Positions 50,383 through 60,312 are shown, counted from the stretch's first letter. The stretch is 64,000 nt of DNA from Merdimonas faecis (GCF_001754075.1 NZ_MIEH01000018.1:310001-374000); one strand, 5' to 3'. The notes: generated from the sequence alone by a model not told the origin. Made by a program: numbers and translations.

Positions 50383-51891
50383 TTATTCTTTTTGTGTTTT
50401 CAGAATTTCTAAAAATGCATTGCCCACATGCCGGATCAAATCTCCCGCCAGCACACTGTAAGGCCCCATCTCCTCTCTTGCCAGGTCTCCGGATAATCCG
50501 TGGACAAACGTTCCGAGCAGTGCTGCATCCATACACGAAAGCCCCTGGACCATAAGCCCGGCTGTAATTCCGGCCAGTACGTCACCGGATCCGGCTTTTG
50601 CCATAGCCGCATTGCCAGACAGATTCAAGGCAGACTGTCCGCCGGATGCAGCTGTAAGTGTACGGGAATCCTTCAGGATACACACGGCGGGATGGGTATC
50701 TGTAAAGCGTTTAAGGAGTGATAGCCTTTCTTCTTTTATCCTGGAAACAGGAACATCAAGAAGACGTGACATTTCTTTCATGTGCGGCGTGATCACCACC
50801 GAGGCTCCTTCCGGCAGATCGTCCCAGTATTCCGGATGCTCAGCCATCAGATTCAGTCCGTCTGCATCGATCAGGCAGGGAACAGATATGTGCTTCAGCG
50901 TGGTTTCCAGAATCCTCCGGGAGTCTTCACCCATTCCGATTCCGGATCCGATACATACCGCATCCGCCCATGCAAGCAAAGACAGCAACTTTTCTTCGTC
51001 ATACCGCTCGTAGCTTTGGATAATAGACTCCGGAAGAAGTGTCTGCAGGATCGTACGGTTTTCCTCCGCTGTATAGATCTGCACCAGCCCCGCGCCACTT
51101 TTATAAGCCGCTGCCGCATTGAGATATGCGGCCCCGGACATTCCTTTGCTGCCGGCAATCACCAGCAGCTTCCCAAAGCTTCCTTTGTTAGAATCTTCCG
51201 GTCTTGCAGGAAGCAGCTTTCTATAATCTCCAGCATCAAGCGCATACACCGTATCCGGTGCTTTTTCTGCCTGTTCTGTGTTAATGCCGATATCAACAGC
51301 CACAAGCTTTCCGGCATAGCTTCTGCCCTCCGGCAGCATTAACCCGATCTTTTTCTTCTGGAAAGTCACAGTCATGTCTGCCCGAAACGCAGTCCCCAGC
51401 ACCATCCCGGAATCAGCGGAGATTCCGGAGGGGATATCTACGGAGAATTTTATGCCGTCCGCCTCGTTCATCTGCCGGATTATCTGGCTGTAGTGTCCGG
51501 CAACTTCTCTGTTCAGGCCTACGCCAAACATAGCATCCACTATGATACTATATTCACCCGGAACATATCCGTCACAGATCTTTGTGCCGGTTCTTTTCAG
51601 CCTTTCGATTTGACAGGATGTCTCTTCTGTACAGTGAGATATGTTTCCTGCCATGCATACCTGAACAGTATGCCCTCTTTCCGACAGCATCCTTGCAATA
51701 GCAAAGCCGTCACCCCCGTTATTTCCTGATCCGCAGACCACACAGGGCTTTGAGAGGTCAATAGCTTCCGCTTCCATAATATTTACACATGCTTCCGCCG
51801 CCCGCTCCATCAAGGTAAGGGAAGGAATTCCCAATGTTTCTATCGTGTAGCGGTCTGCCGCCTGCATGCGCTTTCCTGTCAAAAAATACTG
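50383..51891 (-). CDS. nnr: Bifunctional NAD(P)H-hydrate repair enzyme Nnr
   Basis: A 502-residue fusion. The N-terminal YjeF_N epimerase (about 1-215; CGSGNNGGDGFAIARMLSER, DAMFGVGL) interconverts R and S NAD(P)HX; the C-terminal ribokinase-like dehydratase (about 225-500; AKAGSGDVLAGITAGLMVQG) uses ADP or ATP to restore NAD(P)H. The start is ATG 51891 with GGAGGA 7 nt upstream; the longer frame to 51948 has no such site. Confidence 0.93.
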   Translation of the reverse strand, partial: QYFLTGKRMQAADRYTIETLGIPSLTLMERAAEACVNIMEAEAIDLSKPCVVCGSGNNGGDGFAIARMLSERGHTVQVCMAGNISHCTEETSCQIERLKRTGTKICDGYVPGEYSIIVDAMFGVGLNREVAGHYSQIIRQMNEADGIKFSVDIPSGISADSGMVLGTAFRADMTVTFQKKKIGLMLPEGRSYAGKLVAVDIGINTEQAEKAPDTVYALDAGDYRKLLPARPEDSNKGSFGKLLVIAGSKGMSGAAYLNAAAAYKSGAGLVQIYTAEENRTILQTLLPESIIQSYERYDEEKLLSLLAWADAVCIGSGIGMGEDSRRILETTLKHISVPCLIDADGLNLMAEHPEYWDDLPEGASVVITPHMKEMSRLLDVPVSRIKEERLSLLKRFTDTHPAVCILKDSRTLTAASGGQSALNLSGNAAMAKAGSGDVLAGITAGLMVQGLSCMDAALLGTFVHGLSGDLAREEMGPYSVLAGDLIRHVGNAFLEILKTQKE

Positions 51892-51959
51892 CATGTCCCA
51901 TCCTCCTGCTTGCGAAAACATAACCTGATCTGTCTGAACTTTCTCCAAAGATAGAAAAG

Positions 51960-52005
51960 AGCGTGTAAAAGCTGACCATATGAATAATGGCTGCCGTTAC
52001 ACGCT
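51960..52005 (-). terminator. Terminator of rex
   Basis: AGCGTGTAA and TTACACGCT form the outer 9-bp stem, with a second inner pairing (GCCAT/ATGGT), followed by TCTTTTCT on the minus strand. Confidence 0.7.
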
Positions 52006-52016
52006 TCTTGTCTACT

Positions 52017-52658
52017 TTATTTGTGCTCTTCCTTATATCGGCTGATATTGTAGGATAACTGCATCAGACTTTCTGATAAATGCACATTTTCTACGATGAC
52101 ATTGTCCGGCAGGTTCAGATCTGTATGTGCAAAATTCCATATTGCACGAACTCCGTTGTCTACCAGCAGGTTTGCCACCTCGATCGCTTTTTCCTTCGGT
52201 ATAGTCAGAACGCCGATCTCCACATCATTATCTCTGATAAAGGAACTAAGCTCATCCATCATACGAATCTGTACTCCGCGGATCGTAACGCCTTCCAGAC
52301 GCGGATTTACATCGAAAATCCCTTTTAAGATAAACCCTCTGTTTTCAAAAGAAGTATAATTTGCCAGGGCCTGTCCAAGGTTTCCGGCACCGATGATGAT
52401 AAAATTATGGTTCTCTTCCAGTCCTAAGATTTTCCCAATCTCTGTATATAGATATTTTACATTATACCCATAGCCCTGCTGGCCAAATCCGCCAAAATTA
52501 TTCAGATCCTGTCGGATCTGAGAAGCAGTGACCTTCATACGTTTGCTCAGATCACTGGATGAAATACGTTCCACTCCATTTTCCAGCAGTTCTCCTAAAT
52601 ATCTATAATATCTTGGCAGCCTTCTGATCACTGCCCGAGAAATCCCTCTGCTTTCCAC
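52017..52658 (-). CDS. rex: Redox-sensing transcriptional repressor Rex
   Basis: A 213-residue repressor that senses the NADH/NAD+ ratio. Residues 1-75 are a winged helix (RISSSDLSKRMKVTASQIRQ, DLNNFGGFGQQGYGYNV); the rest is a Rossmann domain (IIIGAGNLGQALANYTSFEN) with the domain-swapped C-terminal helix. Rex usually controls fermentative dehydrogenases and bifurcating enzymes in Clostridia. Its own promoter at 52692 has consensus hexamers. Confidence 0.95.
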   Translation of the reverse strand: MESRGISRAVIRRLPRYYRYLGELLENGVERISSSDLSKRMKVTASQIRQDLNNFGGFGQQGYGYNVKYLYTEIGKILGLEENHNFIIIGAGNLGQALANYTSFENRGFILKGIFDVNPRLEGVTIRGVQIRMMDELSSFIRDNDVEIGVLTIPKEKAIEVANLLVDNGVRAIWNFAHTDLNLPDNVIVENVHLSESLMQLSYNISRYKEEHK

Positions 52659-52691
52659 TTGCCTTCACCTTCCATGTTTAATCTCACAAAT

Positions 52692-52720
52692 ATTATATAG
52701 AATTGTATTTATAAAGTCAA
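52692..52720 (-). promoter_or_regulatory. rex: Promoter of rex
   Basis: TTGACT (-35, 52715-52720), 17 bp, TATAAT (-10, 52692-52697). A TTTGTGAGATTAAACA segment just downstream only weakly resembles a Rex box. Confidence 0.8.
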
Positions 52721-52728
52721 ACTTTTAG

Positions 52729-52756
52729 TTGTATTTTGTCTTATTTTCGTTATAAT
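52729..52756 (+). promoter_or_regulatory. Promoter of the ABC-F gene
   Basis: TTGTAT (-35, 52729-52734), 16 bp, TATAAT (-10, 52751-52756), then a ribosome-binding site AAGGAGG before ATG 52783. It diverges from the rex promoter with no long leader, so there is no room for an antibiotic-sensing attenuator. Confidence 0.7.
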
Positions 52757-52782
52757 GGAAACGGAAATATAAGGAGGAAATT

Positions 52783-54705
52783 ATGATATTAGCATGTCAT
52801 AAAATCAATAAATCTTTCGGGGACCACGTGATTATCCGCGACGGGTCCTTTCATATTGAAGACCATGAAAAAGCTGCGCTGATCGGGCCAAACGGCGCCG
52901 GGAAGTCCACGCTCCTGAAGGTTATCATGGGGGAACTCCCCTCTGACGGCGGAGATGTGGTGCTGACAAAGGGAAAGACCTGCGGATATCTTGCGCAGCA
53001 CCAGGAAATGCAGAGCGGAAACACTATTTACGAGGAAGTAAAGCTGGCCAAAGCAGATATCATCGCCATGGAACAGCAGATCCGTTCCATCGAACAGGAG
53101 CTGGACTCCCTAAGCGGGGATGCCCTGTCATCAAGACTGGAAACATACACCCGCCTGACAGCCGCATTTGAGCGGGATAACGGCTATGCCTATGAAAGCG
53201 AGATCACCGGCGTCTTAAAAGGGCTTGGCTTTCAGGAAGAAGAGTTTTCCAAAAAGGTGGACACTCTTTCCGGCGGACAGAAGACTCGTGTCTCTCTTGG
53301 CAAGCTGCTTTTGACCAACCCTGACATCCTGCTTCTGGATGAGCCTACCAACCACCTGGACTTAAATTCCATCGCCTGGCTGGAGAACTATCTTCTGAAC
53401 TATCATGGAGCCGTACTGATCGTCTCCCACGACCGTTATTTCCTGAACAGAGTCGTGACAAAGGTGATAGAGATCGAACAGGGAGAGCTGACCTGCTATC
53501 TTGGAAATTACAGTGACTATGCCGCAAAAAAGCAGCAGATCCGGGAGGCAAGACTTAAGGAATATCTAAATCAGCAGCAGGAAATCCGCCATCAGGAAGC
53601 GGTCATCGAGAAGCTGCGCTCCTTTAACCGTGAAAAATCCATCCGCCGTGCGGAAAGCCGGGTGAAGATGCTGGATAAAATGGAACGGATTGAAAAGCCG
53701 GTAGAAATGGACACGGAAATCCACCTGACTCTCGAGCCGGCCATTATCAGTGGAAATGATGTCCTTACAGTCGAGCACTTAAGTAAGTCCTTTCCCTCGC
53801 AGAACTTATTTACAGATGTAAGCTTTGAGATCAGGCGCGGGGAGCATGTTGCCGTGATCGGTGATAACGGCACGGGGAAGACGACTCTGCTAAAAATATT
53901 AAACCAGGTCGTACCTGCCGACTCCGGAACTTTTACGCTGGGCACCAATGTACAGATCGGTTATTACGACCAGGAGCACCATGTCCTTCACATGGAAAAA
54001 ACCATTTTTGAAGAGATTTCGGATGCATACCCTTCCCTTTCCAACACAAAGATCCGGAATGTACTGGCCGCTTTTCTCTTCACCGGCGACGATGTATTTA
54101 AGCTGATCGGCGATTTAAGCGGCGGGGAGCGGGGCCGGGTATCCCTGGCAAAGCTGATGCTTTCGGAGGCCAATTTCCTTATCCTGGACGAGCCTACCAA
54201 CCATCTGGACATTGTATCAAAGGAAATCCTGGAAAAGGCTTTGAATGACTATACCGGTACTGTGCTCTACGTCTCCCACGACCGATATTTCATTAACCAG
54301 ACGGCAACACGGATCCTGGATCTGGTGAACCAGACCTTTGTAAACTATATTGGAAATTATGATTACTATCTGGAGAAGAAAGAGGAATTAACGAACGCTT
54401 ATTCCAGTACTCCGGACATCTCTTCTGCCCCTGCGGCCACGGCGGTGGAGCCTTCGGCTTCAAAGCTTGACTGGAAGGAACAGAAGGAAGAAAAGGCCAG
54501 GGAACGTAAACGCCAGAATGAACTGAAAAAGACAGAGGAAAGGATTACCGCTTTAGAAGAAAGGGATCAGGAGATTGATGAACTGATGACCCAGGAAGAG
54601 GTCTTTACCAATTCTGTCCGCTGTCAGGAGCTGGCTGTAGAGAAAGCTGGTATTGCAGAAGAATTAGAGGAGCTCTATCTGAAATGGGAGGAGCTGGCAG
54701 AATGA
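52783..54705 (+). CDS. ABC-F family ATPase
   Basis: A 640-residue protein with two ABC domains and no membrane part. Domain 1: Walker A GPNGAGKST, signature LSGGQKTRVSLGKLLL; domain 2: Walker A GDNGTGKTT, signature LSGGERGRVSLAKLML. The linker and a C-terminal coiled coil (about 555-640) are in place. ABC-F proteins act on the ribosome, as translation factors or antibiotic-resistance factors. The coiled-coil end and lack of a leader favour a housekeeping YdiF/Uup-like role. Confidence 0.92.
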   Translation: MILACHKINKSFGDHVIIRDGSFHIEDHEKAALIGPNGAGKSTLLKVIMGELPSDGGDVVLTKGKTCGYLAQHQEMQSGNTIYEEVKLAKADIIAMEQQIRSIEQELDSLSGDALSSRLETYTRLTAAFERDNGYAYESEITGVLKGLGFQEEEFSKKVDTLSGGQKTRVSLGKLLLTNPDILLLDEPTNHLDLNSIAWLENYLLNYHGAVLIVSHDRYFLNRVVTKVIEIEQGELTCYLGNYSDYAAKKQQIREARLKEYLNQQQEIRHQEAVIEKLRSFNREKSIRRAESRVKMLDKMERIEKPVEMDTEIHLTLEPAIISGNDVLTVEHLSKSFPSQNLFTDVSFEIRRGEHVAVIGDNGTGKTTLLKILNQVVPADSGTFTLGTNVQIGYYDQEHHVLHMEKTIFEEISDAYPSLSNTKIRNVLAAFLFTGDDVFKLIGDLSGGERGRVSLAKLMLSEANFLILDEPTNHLDIVSKEILEKALNDYTGTVLYVSHDRYFINQTATRILDLVNQTFVNYIGNYDYYLEKKEELTNAYSSTPDISSAPAATAVEPSASKLDWKEQKEEKARERKRQNELKKTEERITALEERDQEIDELMTQEEVFTNSVRCQELAVEKAGIAEELEELYLKWEELAE

Positions 54706-54767
54706 TAAAAAACGGCAGATGCCGTGTTCCTTATCAGGGATACGTAGGCATCTGCCATTTTGTTTTT
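54706..54767. terminator. Bidirectional terminator between the ABC-F gene and icd
   Basis: GGCAGATGCC (54714-54723) and GGCATCTGCC (54747-54756) pair perfectly; T-runs follow in both directions (TTTTGTTTTT on plus, TTTTTT on minus). It serves both convergent genes and slightly overlaps the icd stop. Confidence 0.85.
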
Positions 54768-55962
54768 ACAATTTTTCTGCAATCGCTTTGATGAAGTCTT
54801 CGCTGTTTAATACCGTCGGATCCGGGATCGTGGTGATCAGCGCCAGGTCCTTGGTCATCTTTCCTTCCTCGATCGTATCGATAGTCGCCTTTTCCAGACG
54901 GTCTGCAAATTCCATCAGTTCTTTGTTTCCGTCCAGCTCGCCGCGTTTTCTTAAGGCTCCTGTCCAGGCAAAGATCGTAGCCACAGAGTTGGTGGACGTC
55001 TCCTCTCCTGCCAGGTGCTTATAGTAATGACGCTGTACAGTACCGTGTGCCGCCTCGTATTCGTAGTATCCTTCCGGGGATACCAGTACGGAAGTCATCA
55101 TGGCAAGAGATCCAAACGCAGAGGATACCATATCACTCATTACGTCGCCGTCATAGTTCTTGCAGGCCCAGATGTAACCACCTTCAGATTTCATAACCCG
55201 GGCTACCGCATCGTCGATCAGCGTGTAGAAATATGTGATTCCTGCCGCTTCAAATTTTTCTTTGTATTCTTCGTCATAAATCTCCTGGAAAATATCCTTG
55301 AATGTATGGTCATATTTCTTGGAGATAGTGTCCTTGGTGGCAAACCACAGGTCCTGCTTTGTATCCAGAGCGTAGTTAAAGCAGCTTCTTGCAAAGCTTT
55401 CGATTGAGGCATTTACATTATGCATGCCCTGTACGATACCAGCGCCATCAAACTCATGCACCAGCTCTCTGGTCTCGCTTCCGTCTTCAGCGGTGTATAC
55501 CAGTTCTACCTTTCCTGCCCCCGGAATCTTCATTTCAGATCCTTTGTATACATCCCCATAGGCATGTCTTGCGATCGTGATCGGCTTTTTCCAGTTTTTC
55601 ACGCAGGGTTCGATCCCCTTTACTACGATCGGCGCACGGAAAACAGTTCCGTCCAGAATGGCACGGATTGTTCCGTTGGGGCTTTTCCACATTTCTTTCA
55701 GATCGTACTCAGACATGCGGGCAGCGTTAGGCGTGATGGTCGCACACTTTACCGCTACTTTATATTTCTTGGTGGCATTTGCAGAGTCGATGGTCACCTG
55801 GTCGTCCGTCTCATTCCGGTGCTCCAGTCCCAGGTCATAGTATTCCGTATTTAACTCGATATACGGCTCAAGAAGGTGATCTTTGATCATCTTCCAGAGA
55901 ATCCTGGTCATCTCATCTCCGTCCATCTCTACGATTGGGGTGGTCATTTTGATTTTTGCCAT
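54766..55962 (-). CDS. icd: NADP-dependent isocitrate dehydrogenase
   Basis: A 398-residue enzyme of the eukaryote-like, homodimeric NADP-IDH clade. [20 protein letters not shown] at the start and [20 protein letters not shown] near the end carry substrate, metal and NADP contacts. It converts isocitrate to 2-oxoglutarate, feeding glutamate synthesis. GGAG lies 9 nt before the ATG. It overlaps the GntR gene by 50 bp and is last in the citrate synthase-GntR-icd group; aconitase is not in this window. Confidence 0.93.
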   Translation of the reverse strand: MAKIKMTTPIVEMDGDEMTRILWKMIKDHLLEPYIELNTEYYDLGLEHRNETDDQVTIDSANATKKYKVAVKCATITPNAARMSEYDLKEMWKSPNGTIRAILDGTVFRAPIVVKGIEPCVKNWKKPITIARHAYGDVYKGSEMKIPGAGKVELVYTAEDGSETRELVHEFDGAGIVQGMHNVNASIESFARSCFNYALDTKQDLWFATKDTISKKYDHTFKDIFQEIYDEEYKEKFEAAGITYFYTLIDDAVARVMKSEGGYIWACKNYDGDVMSDMVSSAFGSLAMMTSVLVSPEGYYEYEAAHGTVQRHYYKHLAGEETSTNSVATIFAWTGALRKRGELDGNKELMEFADRLEKATIDTIEEGKMTKDLALITTIPDPTVLNSEDFIKAIAEKL

Positions 55963-56620
55963 CGTGCTGTTCTCCTTTCATATGCAGATTATCCATAACA
56001 TTCATAATATGTTGGTTTGCAAGCTCTTCTGCCAGATCTGCATCCTTGTTTTTCATTGCTTCTAAAATATTTCTGTGTTCCATAATGGAATTCCGGGCCC
56101 GGTCTTTTTTCGCAACGGATCTGGACCTGGCCGCCTGTACATACTTATGAAAATCCGATAGTACATGTTCCAGTATACGACTATTGGAGGCTTCGTACAA
56201 GACTTTGTGGAACTTTCCGTCAAGTTCTGTGACCTGCCCGGCCTGTTCGCCGGAGCGTTCCAGATGAAATTCGGATAAAAGGATGATCTCTTCCAGTCCT
56301 TCGATCTGCTCCTCTGTAATATGCTCTGTCGCCCATCTTGCACAAAGACCTTCCAGCACAGAACGGATCCGGTAGATGTCATACACGTCTTTTTGCGAGA
56401 TTCCGGTCACATAAGCGCCTTTATTCGGAATCATGGTGACCAGCCCCTCCAGCTCCAGCTGGCGCAGCGCCTCCCGGACCGGGGTTCTGCTGACGCCAAG
56501 CTTCTTCGACAGGACGGTTTCTCTTAGCTCCTCATGCTCCTTATATACTCCGGATAAAATGTCCTCCCGGACTTTTTGAAACACTTTTCCCCGCAGGGAA
56601 TGATCCTGATACTCTTCCAT
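55913..56620 (-). CDS. GntR family regulator, FCD (FadR-like) subfamily
   Basis: A 235-residue repressor. Residues 10-75 are the GntR winged helix ([20 protein letters not shown]) and 80-215 the helical FCD domain, which often binds a carboxylate via a metal (Asp in [10 protein letters not shown] region; His in EHRNILEAM). Lying between citrate synthase and icd, it probably responds to a TCA-type acid. I start at ATG 56620 (GGAGG 9 nt upstream). Its operator is the palindrome at 58050. Confidence 0.85.
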   Translation of the reverse strand: MEEYQDHSLRGKVFQKVREDILSGVYKEHEELRETVLSKKLGVSRTPVREALRQLELEGLVTMIPNKGAYVTGISQKDVYDIYRIRSVLEGLCARWATEHITEEQIEGLEEIILLSEFHLERSGEQAGQVTELDGKFHKVLYEASNSRILEHVLSDFHKYVQAARSRSVAKKDRARNSIMEHRNILEAMKNKDADLAEELANQHIMNVMDNLHMKGEQHDGKNQNDHPNRRDGRR

Positions 56621-56624
56621 TGTC

Positions 56625-58022
56625 CTACGCCTCCCCAAGACAGACGCCAAGCTTTTCACAGGCACTGTCAATGACCTGTAAAAGCTCTTCATCTGTCAAA
56701 ACAGTGACTCTTCCTCCTTCATATTCATGATCGACCCAGGCCTTTACCATGGTGACAAGCTCTGAATTTTTATCCACCTGTTTTTCCTGTTCCAGATGAA
56801 AATATGTATTGATCCAGTGTGCAATCCCTGCCAGGCCCGAGGTATTGGAAACTGCCACCAGCGGCGGCTTCTTTAAGAACTTTTCTGTGTCGAATACATT
56901 ATAGATTTCTTCATTTTTCAAAAGTCCGTCGGCGTGGATCCCGGCTCTCGTTACATTAAAGCTCCGTCCGACAAACGGAGTCCTTGACGGGATATGATAG
57001 CCGATTTCCTTTTCATAATATTCTGCCAGATCCGTAATGACTGTCGTGTCCATCCCATCCAATGTACCCCGAAGCTGTGCATATTCAAAGACCATAGCCT
57101 CAAGTGGAGTATTTCCGGTCCGTTCCCCGATTCCGAACAGGGAGCAGTTCACGCCGCACGCGCCATAAAGCCAGGCCGTAGAGGAGTTGTTGACCGCTTT
57201 ATAAAAATCGTTGTGTCCATGAAACTCGATCAGCTCACTGGGGACTCCGGCATGCACTCTGAGGCCGTAGATGATCCCCGGAATGGATCTTGGAATCACG
57301 GCTCCAGGATAATTTACACCGTATCCCATTGTATCGCAGACGCGGATCTTAACCGGAATCTGGTACTCTTCCATCAGTTTCATCAGTTCAACACAGAAGG
57401 GGATCACAAATCCATAAATGTCTGACCGGGTGATATCTTCCAGATGACATCTGGGACTTACGCCCGTCTCCAGACACTCACGGATTACAGAAAGATAGTG
57501 ATCCATACACTCCCGTCTGGTCATTTTCAGCTTATAAAAGATGTGATAATCCGAACAGCTGACCAGGATCCCTGTTTCCTTCATCCCGATGTCTTTTACC
57601 AATTCAAAATCCTTCTTGCTGGCACGGATCCAGCTTGTCACCTCCGGGAACTGATACCCTCTCTCCAGGCAGCGATATACGGCATCCCTGTCTTTTTTAC
57701 TGTATAAAAAGAATTCGCTTTGCCGGATCTTTCCGTTTGGCCCTCCGAGTCTGTGCAGCTCATCATAAATCCTGACGATCTGTTCCGTGCTGTAAGGAGC
57801 TCTTGACTGTTGTCCGTCCCGGAATGTTGTATCTGTGATCCAGATCTCATCCGGCATACTGTGCGGAACGATCCTGTCATTGAAGGCAACCTTGGGGATT
57901 TCATCATAATGAAACAGGTTTCGGAAAACATTCGGCTTGTCTACGTCCACCAGAGGATACATGTGTTCTTCCAGCTGTAATAGATTGGTGTGCTTATCCA
58001 GGTATACTTTTCGGTTATCCAT
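56625..58022 (-). CDS. Isopropylmalate/homocitrate synthase-family protein, probable (Re)-citrate synthase
   Basis: A 465-residue DRE-TIM metallolyase. DEIWITDTTFRDGQQSRAPY is the metal-site start, EFHGHNDFYKAVNNS carries the HxH pair, and GERTGNTPLEAMV follows. The C-terminal LeuA allosteric domain is absent. In Clostridium kluyveri and relatives a protein of this type is the (Re)-citrate synthase; sharing an operon with icd supports that over homocitrate or isopropylmalate synthesis. The transcript starts within the GntR palindrome. Confidence 0.82.
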   Translation of the reverse strand: MDNRKVYLDKHTNLLQLEEHMYPLVDVDKPNVFRNLFHYDEIPKVAFNDRIVPHSMPDEIWITDTTFRDGQQSRAPYSTEQIVRIYDELHRLGGPNGKIRQSEFFLYSKKDRDAVYRCLERGYQFPEVTSWIRASKKDFELVKDIGMKETGILVSCSDYHIFYKLKMTRRECMDHYLSVIRECLETGVSPRCHLEDITRSDIYGFVIPFCVELMKLMEEYQIPVKIRVCDTMGYGVNYPGAVIPRSIPGIIYGLRVHAGVPSELIEFHGHNDFYKAVNNSSTAWLYGACGVNCSLFGIGERTGNTPLEAMVFEYAQLRGTLDGMDTTVITDLAEYYEKEIGYHIPSRTPFVGRSFNVTRAGIHADGLLKNEEIYNVFDTEKFLKKPPLVAVSNTSGLAGIAHWINTYFHLEQEKQVDKNSELVTMVKAWVDHEYEGGRVTVLTDEELLQVIDSACEKLGVCLGEA

Positions 58023-58049
58023 CTTCGTTTCTCTCCTTCCTTTTGCTCG

Positions 58050-58084
58050 TGTATAATTGTATACAATTATACATTATCTGTCAA
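58050..58084 (-). promoter_or_regulatory. Promoter and 24-bp palindromic operator of the citrate synthase-GntR-icd operon
   Basis: Minus-strand TTGACA (-35, 58079-58084), 17 bp, TACAAT (-10, 58056-58061). A perfect palindrome centred on TTGTATACAA spans 58050-58073 and covers the -10. TTGTATACAA-like cores are usual for FCD-type GntR proteins, so the co-encoded repressor should bind here. Confidence 0.85.
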
Positions 58085-58090
58085 GAAAAA

Positions 58091-58135
58091 AGAGTCTGCT
58101 CTGTATTTTTTGCAGAACAGACTCTTTTCATTTTT
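58091..58135. terminator. Terminator after ilvA
   Basis: AGAGTCTG and CAGACTCT pair with an inner CTG/CAG, flanked by A-runs and T-runs on both sides. It ends ilvA transcription just before the citrate synthase promoter. Confidence 0.8.
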
Positions 58136-58144
58136 ATCAGTCTT

Positions 58145-59359
58145 TTAGTAAAGCTTTGCGCCAACCTCTCTCGGGCGGAAGTTTTGATCTTCCAGCGCTT
58201 TCATAATTTCGTGCTTGTGTTCGGTGCCAAAGGCCTCCATGGTGATACGAAGCTCCACAGCCGCATTCCGGTTGGTGCTGACAAACTGATTGTGATCCAG
58301 CTTGATAACGTTGCCCTGTGCGTCTGCGATGGTCTGAGCCACCCGTACCAGCTCACCCGGCTTGTCCGGAAGCAGTACCGATACAGAGAAGATCCGGTCT
58401 CTCTGGATTAACCCGTGCTGCACAATGGAGGACATCGTGATCACATCCATGTTTCCGCCGCTTAAGATTGAAACAGCCTTTTTACCCTTCAGATCCAGCT
58501 GGCGCAGTGCAGCAACCGTAAGAAGTCCGGAATTTTCTACGATCATCTTATGGTTCTCAACCATATCCAGAAAAGCTCCGATCAGTTCATCGTCTTCTAC
58601 TGTAAGCACCTCATCCAGATTCTCCTGCACATATGGGAATATCTTATCTCCAACGCGTTTTACAGCAGTACCGTCTGCAATCGTATTAGCGCTGTCCAGG
58701 GTTACCGGACCGCCGTTTTTCAGTGCTGCCGTCATGCTTGCCGCGGCTGCAGGTTCCACACCGATTACCTGGATCTTAGGATTCAGCATTTTGGCAAGTG
58801 TAGATACTCCGGTCACCAGACCGCCTCCGCCGATCGGCACCAGGATGTAGTCTACCGTAGGCAGTTCCTGTACGATCTCCATTGCGATGGTTCCCTGTCC
58901 GGTTGCCACGTCCAGGTCGTCAAAAGGATGGACAAAGGTGCAGCCTTCTTTTTCCGCCAGTTCCAATGCGTAGGCACACGCGTCATCATAAACGTCGCCA
59001 TGCAGAACCACGTCAGCGCCGTAGCTCTTTGTGCGGTTGACTTTGATAAGAGGTGTAACTGTCGGCATAACAATAGTAGCCTTACATCCAAACTTCTGGG
59101 CGGCAAAAGCCACGCCCTGGGCATGGTTTCCTGCAGAAGCAGCCACCAGACCTTTTGCCCTTTCTTCCTCGGTGAGCGTACTGATCTTATAGTAGGCTCC
59201 CCTCACCTTATAAGCGCCTGTATACTGCATGTTCTCTGGTTTCAGATAAACCTTGCCCCCGGTCTGTGTACTCAGGTATTCGCTGAATACCAGCTTCGTC
59301 GGTGTAGTTACCTCTTTTACCAGTTCACTTGCCCGCTCAAATTTTTCCAATGTAAGCAT
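58145..59359 (-). CDS. ilvA: Threonine ammonia-lyase
   Basis: A 404-residue PLP enzyme that deaminates threonine to 2-oxobutyrate, the entry to isoleucine synthesis or propionate fermentation. PLP lysine in MQYTGAYKVRGAYYKISTL; phosphate loop PIGGGGLVTGVS; a single C-terminal ACT domain (about 325-404). The length with one ACT domain fits the short IlvA/TdcB type, so allosteric control by isoleucine is possible. It lies 3 bp after ftsY. Confidence 0.93.
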   Translation of the reverse strand: MLTLEKFERASELVKEVTTPTKLVFSEYLSTQTGGKVYLKPENMQYTGAYKVRGAYYKISTLTEEERAKGLVAASAGNHAQGVAFAAQKFGCKATIVMPTVTPLIKVNRTKSYGADVVLHGDVYDDACAYALELAEKEGCTFVHPFDDLDVATGQGTIAMEIVQELPTVDYILVPIGGGGLVTGVSTLAKMLNPKIQVIGVEPAAAASMTAALKNGGPVTLDSANTIADGTAVKRVGDKIFPYVQENLDEVLTVEDDELIGAFLDMVENHKMIVENSGLLTVAALRQLDLKGKKAVSILSGGNMDVITMSSIVQHGLIQRDRIFSVSVLLPDKPGELVRVAQTIADAQGNVIKLDHNQFVSTNRNAAVELRITMEAFGTEHKHEIMKALEDQNFRPREVGAKLY

Positions 59360-59362
59360 ACT

Positions 59363-60298
59363 TTAGTCCTCCTTTTCTTTTGAATCTGTTGTAAACAATG
59401 CGTTAACAAAGGTGTCTGCGTCAAATTTCTGCAAATCGTCGATGGTCTCGCCGACACCGATATATTTTACCGGGATGCCAAGCTCAGCCTGGATCGCTAC
59501 AGCAATCCCGCCCTTCGCCGTCCCGTCCATCTTCGTCAGGATAATGCCCGTGATATCCGCCACCTCGTTAAACTCCTTCGCCTGCTGCAGGGCGTTCTGT
59601 CCGGTGGTTGCATCCAGGACTACCAGAGTTTCCCGGAAAGCTTCCGGAAACTCCCGGTCTATGATACGGTTCATCTTTCTTAACTCTTCCATCAGGTTCT
59701 TTTTATTGTGGAGCCTTCCTGCGGTATCACACAGCAGTACGTCGGCATGCCTTGCTTTTGCGGCAGCTACCGCATCATACACGACTGCCGCCGGATCAGA
59801 CCCCTCCTGTCCGCCGATCAGTTCGGCCTGGGCACGTCCGGCCCATTCCTTTAGCTGCTCTCCAGCGGCTGCACGAAAGGTATCTGCCGCGGCCAGGATG
59901 ACCTTTTTTCCCTGACCTTTCAGTTTCCCTGCAAGCTTGCCTATGGTAGTGGTCTTACCGACACCGTTGACGCCGATCACCATTACTACGGAAGTTTTAT
60001 TTTCAAATTCATAGGCTGTCTCTCCGACATCCATCTGCTCCTTGATACTGTCGATCAGGATCTGACGGCACTCGGACGGTTCCTTAATGTGCTGTTCCTT
60101 TACCTTCTGCTTCAGATCATCCAGGATATCGTAGGTGGCCTGTACGCCCAGGTCTCCCATGATCAGTACTTCTTCCAGCTCTTCATAAAAATCATCGTCA
60201 ATTTTTGAAAATCCGTTAAAAATACTATCCATCCCGGAAACGATATTATCTCTTGTCTTGCTTAAGCCTGAAACCAGGCGTTTGAAAAAATCTGCCAT
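59363..60298 (-). CDS. ftsY: Signal recognition particle receptor FtsY
   Basis: A 311-residue SRP GTPase with a short N-terminus (no long acidic A domain). NG-domain motifs: GVNGVGKTTTIGKLAGKLKG (G1), DTFRAAAGEQLKEW, DVLLCDTAGRLHNKKNLMEE (G3) and TKMDGTAKGG (G4). It docks SRP-ribosome complexes at the membrane. It is located 14 bp after smc, in the standard rnc-smc-ftsY order. Confidence 0.96.
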   Translation of the reverse strand: MADFFKRLVSGLSKTRDNIVSGMDSIFNGFSKIDDDFYEELEEVLIMGDLGVQATYDILDDLKQKVKEQHIKEPSECRQILIDSIKEQMDVGETAYEFENKTSVVMVIGVNGVGKTTTIGKLAGKLKGQGKKVILAAADTFRAAAGEQLKEWAGRAQAELIGGQEGSDPAAVVYDAVAAAKARHADVLLCDTAGRLHNKKNLMEELRKMNRIIDREFPEAFRETLVVLDATTGQNALQQAKEFNEVADITGIILTKMDGTAKGGIAVAIQAELGIPVKYIGVGETIDDLQKFDADTFVNALFTTDSKEKED

Positions 60299-60312
60299 AA
60301 CTTCCCTCCCTG

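Noticed and set aside
52659-52782. Antibiotic-sensing leader peptide or attenuator before the ABC-F gene
   Set aside because: The -10 is about 26 bp before the start codon, leaving no room for a leader peptide and hairpins.
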